Of a stretch of 64,000 bases of DNA, positions 42,845 through 51,543 are shown one piece after another (within the stretch, counting starts at the first letter, position 1; each line of letters starts with the position of its first letter). The stretch lies in contig NZ_CP116413.1 in the NCBI RefSeq assembly GCF_030064675.1, forward strand, positions 3,876,001-3,940,000, written 5' to 3'. This stretch comes from Crossiella sp. CA-258035 (lineage in GTDB: Bacteria > Actinomycetota > Actinomycetes > Mycobacteriales > Pseudonocardiaceae). A program made the translations under genes and the position numbers. Under the pieces are notes generated by a model. It worked only from the letters and a program-made list of their open reading frames with translations. It was not told where the DNA came from and searched no databases.

Positions 42845-43381
42845 ATGACGACCGCCGTGAAGAACGAGCGCCAGATCCAGCGTTTCAAGAAGTGGGATGT
42901 CAACGGGAACGGCCGCATTGAGCGTTCCGACTACGAGGCGGAGGCGATGCGCATCATCAAGGCCTTCGGCGAGAGCCCGGAGTCACCGCGCGGGCGGGCG
43001 GTGCGGGATGCCTTCATCGGCATGTTCGAGTACCAGGCCAGCGAGGCCGGAGTGGGCCCGAACGGGGCGCTGACCCAGGACCAGTTCCTGGCCGTGAACG
43101 AGAAGCTGATGTTCAAGGACGGTGACGTCGGCTTCAGCAGGCTGCTGCGCCCGACCATCCGGGCCATCGTCGACCTGTGCGACACCGACGGCGACGGTGA
43201 GGTCAACCCGGCCGAGTTCAAGACGTGGCTCAAGGCGATCGGGGTCAGCGGGGCGGACGCGGACTCGGCGTTCCAGGCCATCGACACCAGCGGCAACGGC
43301 TCGCTGTCGGTGGACGAGCTGGTGAACGCGGTCCGCGACTTCCACTACGGCACCCTCGACGTGCCGCTGCTGGGTCGCTGA
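42845..43381 (+). CDS. EF-hand calcium-binding protein, calerythrin-like
   Basis: 178 residues matching the calerythrin/CABD size and layout. Three canonical loops are visible: DVNGNGRIERSD (18-29), DTDGDGEVNPAE and DTSGNGSLSVDE. The region around 66-85 would be a second, degenerate hand. Calerythrins are cytosolic calcium buffers or sensors in Saccharopolyspora and relatives. GAGGAGT precedes ATG 42845. It is a single gene, bounded by a strong bidirectional terminator on the right. Confidence 0.93.
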   Translation: MTTAVKNERQIQRFKKWDVNGNGRIERSDYEAEAMRIIKAFGESPESPRGRAVRDAFIGMFEYQASEAGVGPNGALTQDQFLAVNEKLMFKDGDVGFSRLLRPTIRAIVDLCDTDGDGEVNPAEFKTWLKAIGVSGADADSAFQAIDTSGNGSLSVDELVNAVRDFHYGTLDVPLLGR

Positions 43382-43394
43382 CCCGGCACGGCCG

Positions 43395-43426
43395 GACGCC
43401 CCCGGAAGCCTGGCTCCGGGGGCGTC
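43395..43426. terminator. Bidirectional 12-bp hairpin terminator
   Basis: GACGCCCCCGGA (43395-43406) pairs perfectly with TCCGGGGGCGTC (43415-43426) around an 8-base loop. It lies between the stop codons of the EF-hand gene and the leftward DUF6917-like gene, so it can serve both. Confidence 0.85.
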
Positions 43427-43435
43427 GCCCTGTGC

Positions 43436-43834
43436 TCAGTCGTAGCTGAACCGGACCGCCTGCTCAGGCCGCAGGTCCAGGTCGGCGCCGCTGACCGGGA
43501 CCGGCGCGGTGATGAGGATGTTGTAGTGGTTGGGGAAGTGGCAGGCGTCGAAGCCGAGCACGGTGCCCACGTGGTGGCCGCCGATCCACACCTGGTCGCC
43601 GCGGTCGATCACCCCGGCGTCGGTGATCTCGGCGAAGCCCAGGAACCCGACCCGGTCGATCCGGCTGCCCGGGGCGGTCTCCCGGTGGTCGGTGGTGACC
43701 AGCTCGTGCACCTCGCCGCGCCGCACGCACCGGCTGGCGTGCTCCTCCAGCCGCATCCCGCGCTCGGTGCGCCGGTGCAGCAGCACCTTCACCAGCACTC
43801 CGCCGATGACCCGCTTGGGCCCGTTCTCCTCCAT
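43436..43834 (-). CDS. Small conserved protein, DUF6917-like
   Basis: 132 residues without signal or membrane segment. Conserved-looking stretches are HASRCVRRGEVHELVTT, RVGFLGFAEITDAGVIDRGD and GTVLGFDACHFPNHYNIL. I recall this pattern as DUF6917, a family without known function, but could not check. It is the last gene of the leftward operon; its start overlaps the stop of the Gfo/Idh gene by one base (TGATG). The conserved Cys, His and Asp residues could indicate metal or substrate binding. Confidence 0.65.
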   Translation of the reverse strand: MEENGPKRVIGGVLVKVLLHRRTERGMRLEEHASRCVRRGEVHELVTTDHRETAPGSRIDRVGFLGFAEITDAGVIDRGDQVWIGGHHVGTVLGFDACHFPNHYNILITAPVPVSGADLDLRPEQAVRFSYD

Positions 43835-44751
43835 CAGCTCTCCCGTCCACTCGGCAGGGCCAGTTCCGCCTGGTAGGCGGCGTCCACCAGGGCCAGCGCG
43901 GCGAGCCCGTCGGCTGGGTCGCCGCCGGTGCGCACGAGGCCGGCGAACTCGCGCACCACGCCGAGGTACTCGTGCCACAGCGAGCCCTTGAACTCCGAGT
44001 GCCCGGCGAGCAGGTCCGCGTGCCGCACCTGCCCATCGGCGAGGGTGACCGAGACGTCCTTGACCTCGCCGGGGTAGGACCAGTCCAGCTCCACCTCGGC
44101 CGGGACGCCGCTCGCCGAGCGCAGGCGCAGCAGGGCCTGCCGGTCCACGCCGGTCTCGTCCCGCCGGATGTCGGCGGCGGTCAGCTGGACCGGGCCGAGG
44201 AACTGGCGGACCAGGTCGAAGGCGTTGGGGCCGTTGTCGGCCACGCACCCGCCGCCGCAGCGCTCAGGATCGAGGTACCAGCGGTCCCGGCCGACGTGGT
44301 CCTCGATGCGTTCCAGGTAGCGCACCCGCAGCGCGACCACCGGGGGCAGTGCGGGCAGGCGGTCCAGCAGGGCCCGCGCGGCGGCGTTGTGCCTGCGGTG
44401 GAAGGCGGTGTAGAGCGGCAGTCCGGCGGCGCGGGCCTGCTCGGCCAGCGCGCGCCCGTCGGCCAGGGTGGTGGCCAGCGGTTTCTCCACGCAGACCGGC
44501 AGTCCGGCGGCGAGGGCGTCCCGGCAGACCGGGACGTGCGCGTCGTTGGGCACGGTGACCACCACCGCGTCCAGGCCGGGCCGGTCGATCAGGTCGAGGT
44601 GGCTGGTGTGGCAGGAGACCCGGCCGCGGTGCGGGGCAAGGGTTTCCGGGTCGTGGTCGCACACCGCGGCCAGCTCCACCCCGTCCACCTCAGCCAGCGC
44701 GGCCAGGTAGAACCGGGAGATCACGCCGAGTCCGATGACGCCGATCCTCAT
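43834..44751 (-). CDS. Gfo/Idh/MocA oxidoreductase (second copy)
   Basis: 305 residues with an N-terminal Rossmann fold (IGVIGLGVISRFYLAAL), the family EKP motif (CVEKPLATT) and a C-terminal substrate domain with the HRRHNAAARALLDRLP segment. Members oxidise or reduce sugar, cyclitol or pyranose hydroxyls. With the aminotransferases in the opposite operon it may act as a 3-dehydrogenase in aminosugar formation, as WlbA or NtdC do. Overlaps both neighbours. Confidence 0.88.
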   Translation of the reverse strand: MRIGVIGLGVISRFYLAALAEVDGVELAAVCDHDPETLAPHRGRVSCHTSHLDLIDRPGLDAVVVTVPNDAHVPVCRDALAAGLPVCVEKPLATTLADGRALAEQARAAGLPLYTAFHRRHNAAARALLDRLPALPPVVALRVRYLERIEDHVGRDRWYLDPERCGGGCVADNGPNAFDLVRQFLGPVQLTAADIRRDETGVDRQALLRLRSASGVPAEVELDWSYPGEVKDVSVTLADGQVRHADLLAGHSEFKGSLWHEYLGVVREFAGLVRTGGDPADGLAALALVDAAYQAELALPSGRES

Positions 44752-45839
44752 GCCAGCCGCCCGATGCCCAGTTCGGCGGCGACCTCGTCGAGCTCGGCGT
44801 GCAGCGCGGCGGAGACCGGCACGCCCTCGCGCAGGTAGCCCGCGGCGCGTTCGCCTTCGTGCCAGCCGGGATAGCGCACGCCGTCCTCCGTTGTGGACGG
44901 ACAGTTCAGCAGCGCGCCGAAGAGCTCACCGGCCTGCCGCTGGAAGGACCTGTCGGGCCGCAGCGCGGCGGGGGAGATGGCGATCGCGGCGAAACCGATG
45001 TCGTCGTCCCGGCCGCGGTCGCCTCCGGCGGCGGCCCGGCTGGGACCGGTGCCCGCGCCGGAGAGCAGCGCGCCCAGCACCTCGACCGCGAGCCCGAGCC
45101 CGAAGCCCTTGAACGCGCCGGTTTCCGGGTCGCCGCCGAGCCAGCGCAGCCGCGCCTCGCCCCGGTCGAAGGCGGCCGGGTCGGTCACCGGTTGACCGTC
45201 CACATCGGACAGCCAACCGGGCGGGATCGGCTCCCCGGCGCGGGCGGCGGCCCTGATGCGCCCGGTGGGCACCACGGTGGTGCTCATGTCGAGCACGAAC
45301 GGGTGGCCCGAGCCCGCGGGGGCGGCCACGCTGAGCGGGTTGGTGCCGAGCATGGGCACCGCGCCGCCCGGTGGGTGCGCGATGCGCTGGCGGCCGCAGT
45401 TCCCGGCGAGCAGGCCGATCATGCCGTGCCGGGCGGCCAGCGCGGTGTGGTGGCCCGCGCAGCCGAAGTGGGTGGCGCCGCGCACCGACACCAGGCCGAT
45501 GCCGTGCACGCGGGCCCGGTTGACCGCCTCGGTCATCGCCTCGCTCGCCTGCCAGAGGCCGAGCGCGCGGCGGGCGTCGACCAGCGCGGCCGCGCCGAGG
45601 TCGGTGAGCACCACGGGTTCGGCGGCCGGGTCGGCCCGGTTCTCCCGCAGCAGCGGCAGGTAGAGGCGGCTGAGGTTGGCCAGGCCGTGCGAGGACATGC
45701 CGGTGAGGTCGCCGTGGCAGAGCGCGGCGGCCGAGGCGCGGGCCCGGCCCGGTGGCAGGCCGAGGGCGCGGAACACCTCGGTGGTCCAGTCAAGGATGTC
45801 CATTGTGGACACTCGGGTGGCCAGGCCGTTGACGGTCAT
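44748..45839 (-). CDS. Malate/L-lactate dehydrogenase-family (Ldh_2) oxidoreductase
   Basis: 363 residues of the NAD(P)-dependent Ldh_2 family: N-terminal ALCHGDLTGMSSHGLANLSR with the conserved SHG, VRGATHFGCAGHHTALA, and GTNPLSVAAPAG with VLDMSTTVVPTGRIRAAA. Relatives act on malate, sulfolactate, ureidoglycolate, 2,3-diketogulonate or cyclic imino acids, so the substrate is open. ATG 45839 overlaps the M20 stop; an internal GTG (STMDILDW) is an alternative start. The start region has a TCCACAATGGAC near-palindrome. Confidence 0.87.
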   Translation of the reverse strand: MTVNGLATRVSTMDILDWTTEVFRALGLPPGRARASAAALCHGDLTGMSSHGLANLSRLYLPLLRENRADPAAEPVVLTDLGAAALVDARRALGLWQASEAMTEAVNRARVHGIGLVSVRGATHFGCAGHHTALAARHGMIGLLAGNCGRQRIAHPPGGAVPMLGTNPLSVAAPAGSGHPFVLDMSTTVVPTGRIRAAARAGEPIPPGWLSDVDGQPVTDPAAFDRGEARLRWLGGDPETGAFKGFGLGLAVEVLGALLSGAGTGPSRAAAGGDRGRDDDIGFAAIAISPAALRPDRSFQRQAGELFGALLNCPSTTEDGVRYPGWHEGERAAGYLREGVPVSAALHAELDEVAAELGIGRLA

Positions 45840-47092
45840 GGGGCTCCGATCTGGTGGTCGAAGGCGAGCAGCAGGCCGCACACGGTGGCGGCGAAGGCCT
45901 CCAGGTCGGCCAGGTCGGCGAACTCGCCGGTGGCGTGCGCGTTGTTGCCGTCCAGGGTGCCGGGGCCGAGCACCACGGTGGCGGTGTCCGGGACCCCGGC
46001 CAGCCAGATCGCGTCGCAGGTGAACGCGGGGCGATCCTCGGGCCAGCGCGGGATGCCCAGTCCGGTCAACAGGTTCTCCGCCCACGGGTCGGCGCCGGTG
46101 AGCGCGGGCAGGCCGCGTTTGTGCCAGTCCAGGCTGGTGATGGCCGCGGCGTCGGCGGCGGTGCGGGCGAACTGGCGGCTGCCGGCGAAGCGGCGGCGGA
46201 AGGCGATGAGTCCTTCGTGGACGGCCGAGGTGACCTCCTGCGCCAGCCTGGTGGCCGAGGCCGTTTCGGCGTAGGAGAGGTTGAGCAGCAGGCTGCCGGA
46301 GCCGTAGACCCGGTTGTGCAGCCGCCCGGTGTGCAGCCCGGCCACGCACACCTCGCCGTCGGTGTGCCGGGAGTCCAGTGCCCCGGCCAGGTGCTGGGCC
46401 AGGAAGCCGAGCAGCACGGTGGCGTTGTGCCCGGCGTAGGGGGTGTCGTCGATGGCGTCCTGGCCGTCCACCCGCACGCAGGCGGTCATCGCGGCGGTGG
46501 CGCGGGGCAGGTAGTGGCCGCCGGTGGGCTCGCAGAAGACGTTGAGCCGTCCCACATGTCCGGCTTCCACCAGTGGCCGGGTGCCGATGGTGCCGAGCGC
46601 GCCGCCCTCCTCGCCGGAGACCGCCTGCACCAGCACGCCGATGTCCGGGCGCAGTTGTGGCGCGGCGGCGCGGATTCCGGCCAGCAGCGCGACCGCGGGT
46701 CCCTTGGCGTCGATCGCGCCGCGGCCGGTGAAGCGGTGGCCGTCGAAGCCCACCGGTTCGGCCCCGGCCACGGTGTCCAGGTGCACGTTGAACATCACCG
46801 TCCTGGCCCTGGGCAGTTGTGGGCCCAGCCGCAGGACCAGGTTCGGTTGGCAGGCCAGGAAGTCCGGGTCGGCCGCGGCGGCGCGGACCGCGCTGGGCAC
46901 CTCCGGTCCGCGCGCGGCCGAGGGGTCGGCCGGGGCGTGGTGCACGGTGTCCATGCCGAACTCGGCGGCCGCCGCCGCGTAGGCCCGCTGCGCCTCCCAC
47001 AACCGGGGCGGGGTGACGTCGAGCTCCAAGGGCCCCGCGGTGGGCAGTTCCAGCAGGTCCAGCAGGAGCCGGTGGTCAGCCGGTCGCAACAC
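45836..47092 (-). CDS. M20-family metallopeptidase/deacylase
   Basis: 418 residues resembling ArgE/DapE/ACY1. Metal-binding residues are visible as His in FNVHLDTVAG, bridging Asp in GAIDAKG, the Glu pair in SGEEGGALG and a later ligand in VFCEPTGG. It would hydrolyse an N-acyl amide or a small peptide bond. In a biosynthetic operon it may remove an acyl protecting group from an amino acid or aminosugar. The GTG start at 47092 lies inside the end of the TIM-barrel gene (17-base overlap). Confidence 0.87.
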   Translation of the reverse strand: MLRPADHRLLLDLLELPTAGPLELDVTPPRLWEAQRAYAAAAAEFGMDTVHHAPADPSAARGPEVPSAVRAAAADPDFLACQPNLVLRLGPQLPRARTVMFNVHLDTVAGAEPVGFDGHRFTGRGAIDAKGPAVALLAGIRAAAPQLRPDIGVLVQAVSGEEGGALGTIGTRPLVEAGHVGRLNVFCEPTGGHYLPRATAAMTACVRVDGQDAIDDTPYAGHNATVLLGFLAQHLAGALDSRHTDGEVCVAGLHTGRLHNRVYGSGSLLLNLSYAETASATRLAQEVTSAVHEGLIAFRRRFAGSRQFARTAADAAAITSLDWHKRGLPALTGADPWAENLLTGLGIPRWPEDRPAFTCDAIWLAGVPDTATVVLGPGTLDGNNAHATGEFADLADLEAFAATVCGLLLAFDHQIGAP

Positions 47093-47909
47093 GGCGACTC
47101 ATCTCCTGGCTCAGCAAGGCTTCCAGGGCCAGTCCGGCCTGGTGGTAGGACTCGGCCGCCTCGCCGCTGTGCTGGAGGCCCTCGTGCGGTCGCAGTGCCA
47201 GGTGGGGTTCCAGGGACAACGCGCCGGTGTAGCCCTGGTCGAGCAGCAGCCGCAGGCAGTCGGCGACCCTGGCCTGGCCCGCGCCCGGCACGGTGTAGAC
47301 CGGCCCGGCCACCGCGTCCTTGACGTGCACGTGCGCCACGTGCCCGGCGATCCGGGTGAGCAGGTCGTAGGCCTCGTACCCGGCGGAGATGCCGTTTCCG
47401 GTGTCGAACAACAGTTTCAGCGCGGGGGAGCCCACTTCCTCCAGCAGTCGCAGCGTGTTCGCCGCGCTGGCGCCCGCCCAGCCGGAGCAGTTCTCGTGCA
47501 GCAGCGTGATCCCGGCGGCCCCGGCCAGCTCGGCCAGCGCGGCGATCCGGTCGATCACCCGGCGCGCCCACTCGGCCTCGGGCAGGCCGTCGTTGGGGTA
47601 GGACATGATCCGCACGTACCGGCAGCGCAGCCGGTGGCAGTGCTCGATGAGCCGGTCCAGCTCGGCCAGGTCGGCGGCCAGCGGGGTGCTGATCGGGCGG
47701 GACCAGTTGCCGATGCGCGAGGCCAGGCACACCACCTCCGTCCCGGCCAGCTCCAGCTGATCCGGGCGCAGGTCGGCCAGCCACACGCCGTCCACGGTGC
47801 GCAGCTCGATCGCCGACCAGCCCAGCCGCCGGACCGCGGCCAGCTGACCGGCCAGGTCCGGCGCGGCCTCGTCGCCGATTCCGGTGCGGCGCAACGGTTC
47901 AGCCGACAC
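47076..47909 (-). CDS. Sugar phosphate isomerase/epimerase (AP endonuclease 2-type TIM barrel)
   Basis: 277 residues of the xylose-isomerase-like TIM barrel: LRRLGWSAIELRTVDGVW near the N-terminus, CRYVRIMSYPNDG, the metal-ligand Glu in LLHENCSGWAG, LLFDTGNG, the His in VHVKDA and a C-terminal Glu in LSLEPHL. Such enzymes isomerise or epimerise small keto sugars or dehydrate inosose. The substrate is not readable, but a keto-sugar made by the Gfo/Idh enzymes is plausible. It overlaps the gene before it by 11 bases. Confidence 0.82.
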   Translation of the reverse strand: MSAEPLRRTGIGDEAAPDLAGQLAAVRRLGWSAIELRTVDGVWLADLRPDQLELAGTEVVCLASRIGNWSRPISTPLAADLAELDRLIEHCHRLRCRYVRIMSYPNDGLPEAEWARRVIDRIAALAELAGAAGITLLHENCSGWAGASAANTLRLLEEVGSPALKLLFDTGNGISAGYEAYDLLTRIAGHVAHVHVKDAVAGPVYTVPGAGQARVADCLRLLLDQGYTGALSLEPHLALRPHEGLQHSGEAAESYHQAGLALEALLSQEMSRRVATG

Positions 47910-48945
47910 GGAGCGGCGACTCGGCGGTGCGGGCGGGCGGGACCAGCGCGGGCTCTGGCTCGGCGTAGCCGGCGTGCGCCTTGGCCTCGGCGAGCAGGCG
48001 CACCACCTCGCACTGCAGCACCAGCGAGGTGGTCGAGGGCGCCTGTCGCTGGTAGCGGCGATAGGTGTGCAGCAGGAAGGTGGTCAACGAGTCGTCGGGG
48101 AAGCTCAGGTTGGTCGTCCGCTCCGGGGTGCGCACGGCCAGCTGGGCGTAGTGGTCGTCCGCGCTCACCGGGTAGTGCCCGACCGCCTCGCCGCCGTCGA
48201 AGGTCAGCGTGATCCGGCGTTCCCGCACCGGGGAGACCAGCGAGGAGGTGATGTCGGTGCGCACCCCGTTGCCGTGCCGCAGGGTGAGCCGGGCTCCGCC
48301 GAGACCGGGCCGGGTGCCCGCCTCGCTGGTCAGGTCGAACGCGTTGGCCTCCACCAGTTCCGCCCGCCCTGCCAGGCGCAGTGCGACCCCGACCGAGTGC
48401 GGCAGCTCCACGTCGAAGGCGGTGGGGTGCCCGCTGGAGAGCAGTGAGCGGCGGAACCGGGACTTGTGCTGGGCCATGCTGATCCGGCGCAGCGCGCCGA
48501 GCGCGCCGCCGCGCACCAGGTCCTCCAGGCGCTGGGTGAGCGCGCTGGACTGCCACTGCGCGACCACCACCAGATCCAGCCAGCGGCGTTGCCGGAGCTC
48601 GGAAAGGCGTGCCAGGTCGGCGAGGCTGATGGCCAGCGGCTTCTCCACGACGATCTTGCGGAAGCCGTGGTCGGCGAGTTCGGCGAGCACGGCAGGCCGG
48701 GTGGTCGGCGGGGTGCACAGGTGCACCACAGTGCGGATCGGCTCCAGCTGGGCGGCGGCCTCGGCGATGCTGCTGGTGAGCACCACCCCGGCCGGTGCGG
48801 TCTCCGGTGCGGAGGTGTCGCAGGCGAGCACCGGTCCAGGGTCGAACAGTCGTGGATGGGCGCCGGACTCGCGGGCCCGCAGCAGGATCGGCAGGTGCAG
48901 CTCCGCACCGGCCCGGCCCAGCCCCACGACAAACGTCTGCAACAT
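47899..48945 (-). CDS. Gfo/Idh/MocA oxidoreductase (first gene of leftward operon)
   Basis: 348 residues. Rossmann start QTFVVGLGRAGAELHLPILL, then the EKP motif in VVEKPLAISLADL, and a C-terminal domain beginning around GALGALRRISMAQHKSRFRR. Differs clearly from the second Gfo/Idh protein of the same operon, so a recent duplication is unlikely. The ATG 48945 has only a weak GGGTAG upstream. First gene of a six-gene run all overlapping by 1-17 bases. Confidence 0.87.
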   Translation of the reverse strand: MLQTFVVGLGRAGAELHLPILLRARESGAHPRLFDPGPVLACDTSAPETAPAGVVLTSSIAEAAAQLEPIRTVVHLCTPPTTRPAVLAELADHGFRKIVVEKPLAISLADLARLSELRQRRWLDLVVVAQWQSSALTQRLEDLVRGGALGALRRISMAQHKSRFRRSLLSSGHPTAFDVELPHSVGVALRLAGRAELVEANAFDLTSEAGTRPGLGGARLTLRHGNGVRTDITSSLVSPVRERRITLTFDGGEAVGHYPVSADDHYAQLAVRTPERTTNLSFPDDSLTTFLLHTYRRYQRQAPSTTSLVLQCEVVRLLAEAKAHAGYAEPEPALVPPARTAESPLRVG

Positions 48946-48971
48946 GTTCTACCCGTTCACCCCGAAACGGC

Positions 48972-49034
48972 GGGTCCGAGTTCCGGACCCCGGACAGCGC
49001 GAAGTCAGTCAGCCGACATCGTTTGCCGGCTGAC
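48972..49034. promoter_or_regulatory. Two inverted repeats in the divergent promoter of the biosynthetic operons
   Basis: GGGTCCG (48972-48978)/CGGACCC (48984-48990) has a 5-base spacer. GTCAGCCG (49008-49015)/CGGCTGAC (49027-49034) has an 11-base spacer. They lie in the 266-base region between the leftward operon (start 48945) and the rightward operon (start 49212), where a single regulator could govern both. No confident -35/-10 pair was found. Confidence 0.45.
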
Positions 49035-49211
49035 AATTTCCGGTGCGGTTAGCTCTTCGCACATTCACGCTCCGGCGAACGGCTGTCAAGGCGGGAAATG
49101 TATCCGGTACCAGAAGAGGTGAACCTGTCTCCGAAAGTGCGCTGGGCCCTCGACAAGCCAGGCGTGATTCCTACGCTCGGTCGTGAGCATGAACACTGAG
49201 AGTAGCCGGAG

Positions 49212-50411
49212 GTGGCCGCCCTGAGCAGCCCTGCGCACACCGCTGTTCCGTTTTCCGGGACGGTCCCGTTCTTCTCCCAGTCCGCCTCGTTCCAGCAGCT
49301 CTGGCCGCTGATCAGCAGTGGCGTCGAGCAGGTTGTCGCGCACGGCAAGTATTCGCACGGCAGGCAGGTCGCGGAACTGGAACAAGCTCTGTGCGCCTAC
49401 ACCGGCGCCCGGTTCGCACTCGGGGTGAACAGCGGCACGGACGCGCTGGTGCTGTTGCTGCGCGCGGCCGGGCTGGCGCCGGGGGAGGAGGTGCTGGTGC
49501 CCGCCTACACCTTCATCGCCTCGGCCTCGGCGGTGGTGCTGGCCGGGGGCAGGCCGGTGTTCGTCGACGTCGAACCGGAGACCTACGCGATGGACCCGGC
49601 CGCGCTGGCCGCCGCGATCACGCCCCGGTCCCGGTTCGTCATGCCGGTGCACCTGTTCTGCCAGCTGGCCGACCTGGACGGCATCGGCGCGGTGGCCCGG
49701 CGAGCCGGGCTGACCGTGGTCGAGGACAGCGCGGAGGCGATCGGGATGCGCTGGGGCGGCAGGCATGCCGGGCTGCTCGGCGCGGGCGGGGTGCTCTCCT
49801 TCTTCCCCACCAAGACCCTGGGCGCGCTGGGTGACGCGGGCGCGGTGCTGACCGACGATCCGGGCATCGCCGAGCGGGTGGCCGCGCTGCGCCACCACGG
49901 GCGGGGCGGCCGGACCCTGGACCACTTCCCCGGGATCAGCAACGAGACCGGGCTGTCCGGGATGAACAGCAAGATGGACGACCTGCAGGCCGCGGTGCTG
50001 CTGGCCAAGCTCACCCGGCTGGACGCCGACATCGCCCGGCGCGGTGAGCTGGCGGCCCGGTATTCGGCCCGGTTGTCCCGGATTCTCGGGATTACGAGAC
50101 TACCGACGGTAATAACCAGAAATACTGACACCGTCGGGGCATATTACGTATACCTGATCGAGGGAGAGGACCGGGACGGCCTGGCCCGGCACCTCGCCGC
50201 GCGCGGGATCGAAACCGAGACCTACTACCCCACGCCGCTGCCGTTCCAGCCCTGTTTCGCGCATTTGGGACACCGCCGAGGGGACTTCCCGGTCGCCGAG
50301 GCGGCCGCCGAGCGGGCACTGGCGCTGCCGCTGTACCCGGACCTGACCTTCGCGCAGCTGGACCGGGTGTGCGCGGCGGTCGAGGAGTTCTACACCGGGG
50401 GCGCGCGATGA
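49212..50411 (+). CDS. DegT/DnrJ/EryC1-type PLP aminotransferase (first)
   Basis: 399 residues of the sugar/cyclitol aminotransferase family: GVNSGTDALVLLLRAAGLAP, AYTFIASASAVVLAGGRPVF, HLFCQLADLDGI, PLP-binding Lys in SFFPTKTLGALGD, and GMNSKMDDLQAAVL. It transfers an amino group to a keto sugar or keto cyclitol, usually from glutamate. The GTG 49212 has GGAGG so close before it that spacing is poor; the start is uncertain by a few codons. Opens the rightward operon. Confidence 0.93.
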   Translation: MAALSSPAHTAVPFSGTVPFFSQSASFQQLWPLISSGVEQVVAHGKYSHGRQVAELEQALCAYTGARFALGVNSGTDALVLLLRAAGLAPGEEVLVPAYTFIASASAVVLAGGRPVFVDVEPETYAMDPAALAAAITPRSRFVMPVHLFCQLADLDGIGAVARRAGLTVVEDSAEAIGMRWGGRHAGLLGAGGVLSFFPTKTLGALGDAGAVLTDDPGIAERVAALRHHGRGGRTLDHFPGISNETGLSGMNSKMDDLQAAVLLAKLTRLDADIARRGELAARYSARLSRILGITRLPTVITRNTDTVGAYYVYLIEGEDRDGLARHLAARGIETETYYPTPLPFQPCFAHLGHRRGDFPVAEAAAERALALPLYPDLTFAQLDRVCAAVEEFYTGGAR

Positions 50412-51532
50412 TCCCGTTCTTCCCCGACGACCTGTTCGACGCCGACCGCTCGGTGCTGCTGGACCTGCTGCACCAGCTGGGCACCTCGCCCGCGCAGCGG
50501 TTCATCCTGGGCGAGCACACCGCGCGGTTCGAGGCGGCGCTGGGCGAGCAGCTCGGCGGCGCGGAGGTCATCACGTGTGGCAGCGGCACCTCCGCGCTGA
50601 CGTTGTTGCTGCACGCCATGGGGGTCGGCCCCGGCGACGAGGTGGTGGTGCCCGCGTTCGGTTGCGCCCCACTGGCGTCGACCGTGGTCAACCTGGGCGC
50701 GCGGCCGGTGTTCGCCGACATCGACCCGGTGGCCATGACCATGGACCCGGACCGGGCCGAGGCGCTGATCTCCCCGCGCACCAAGGTGGTGCTGCCCGCG
50801 CACATGTTCTCGGTGATGGCCGACATGCCGCGCTTCACCGAACTGGCCGCGCGGCACGGGGTCCGGCTGCTGGAGGACTCCGCGGTGGCCCAGGGCGGGG
50901 TGCTCGACGGGCGTCCGGCCGGGCTGTGGGGCGAGGCGGGGGTGTACTCCTTCGTGCAAGTCAAGACCTTCGGCACGGTCGGCGAGGGTGGCGCGGTGGT
51001 CACCGGCGACCCTGAGCTGGGCCGGGCGGTGCGGATGCTGCGCAACCACGGACAGGACGGCCGCACCCGGTTCCAGCACCACCGGATCGGCTACAACAGC
51101 CGCTTCGACGAGCTGCTCGCGCTGTTCCAGCTGCACCGCCTGCCCGGCCTGCCCGGCAGGCTGGCCCGTCGCGCGGAGATCGCCGAGTACTACAACGCCC
51201 GGTTCGAACCCCTTGCCGCCCAAGGCATCCAGCCGCCACCAGGGGGGACCAACGGGCGCTGCCACTACGTGTACTGCCTGCGCGCCCGGCACCGCGAACA
51301 ACTCCGCGCGCACCTGACCGAACAGGGGGTCGGCACGCACGTCTACTACCCGAGCCCGCTGCCGCGCCAGCCCGCCTTCGCCACCGACGGTTCCTGGCCG
51401 CAGGCCGAGCGCGCCTGCCGGGAGATCCTGGCCCTGCCGATCTACCCGCACCTCACCGACGCCCAGGTGGAGCACATCGCCGAGGCCGTGTGCGCGTTCG
51501 CCGGCACCCCGGCGGGGGCGGGCACCCGATGA
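50408..51532 (+). CDS. DegT/DnrJ/EryC1-type PLP aminotransferase (second)
   Basis: 374 residues, only moderately similar to the preceding enzyme: ITCGSGTSALTLLLHAMGVG, PAFGCAPLASTVVNLGARPV, HMFSVMADM, PLP Lys in SFVQVKTFGTVGEGG, and GYNSRFDELLALFQ. Two distinct aminotransferases in tandem imply two amination steps or a diaminated product, or one may have a different keto substrate. It overlaps the first by 4 bases. Confidence 0.92.
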   Translation: MIPFFPDDLFDADRSVLLDLLHQLGTSPAQRFILGEHTARFEAALGEQLGGAEVITCGSGTSALTLLLHAMGVGPGDEVVVPAFGCAPLASTVVNLGARPVFADIDPVAMTMDPDRAEALISPRTKVVLPAHMFSVMADMPRFTELAARHGVRLLEDSAVAQGGVLDGRPAGLWGEAGVYSFVQVKTFGTVGEGGAVVTGDPELGRAVRMLRNHGQDGRTRFQHHRIGYNSRFDELLALFQLHRLPGLPGRLARRAEIAEYYNARFEPLAAQGIQPPPGGTNGRCHYVYCLRARHREQLRAHLTEQGVGTHVYYPSPLPRQPAFATDGSWPQAERACREILALPIYPHLTDAQVEHIAEAVCAFAGTPAGAGTR

Positions 51533-51543
51533 AGGAGACCGCC

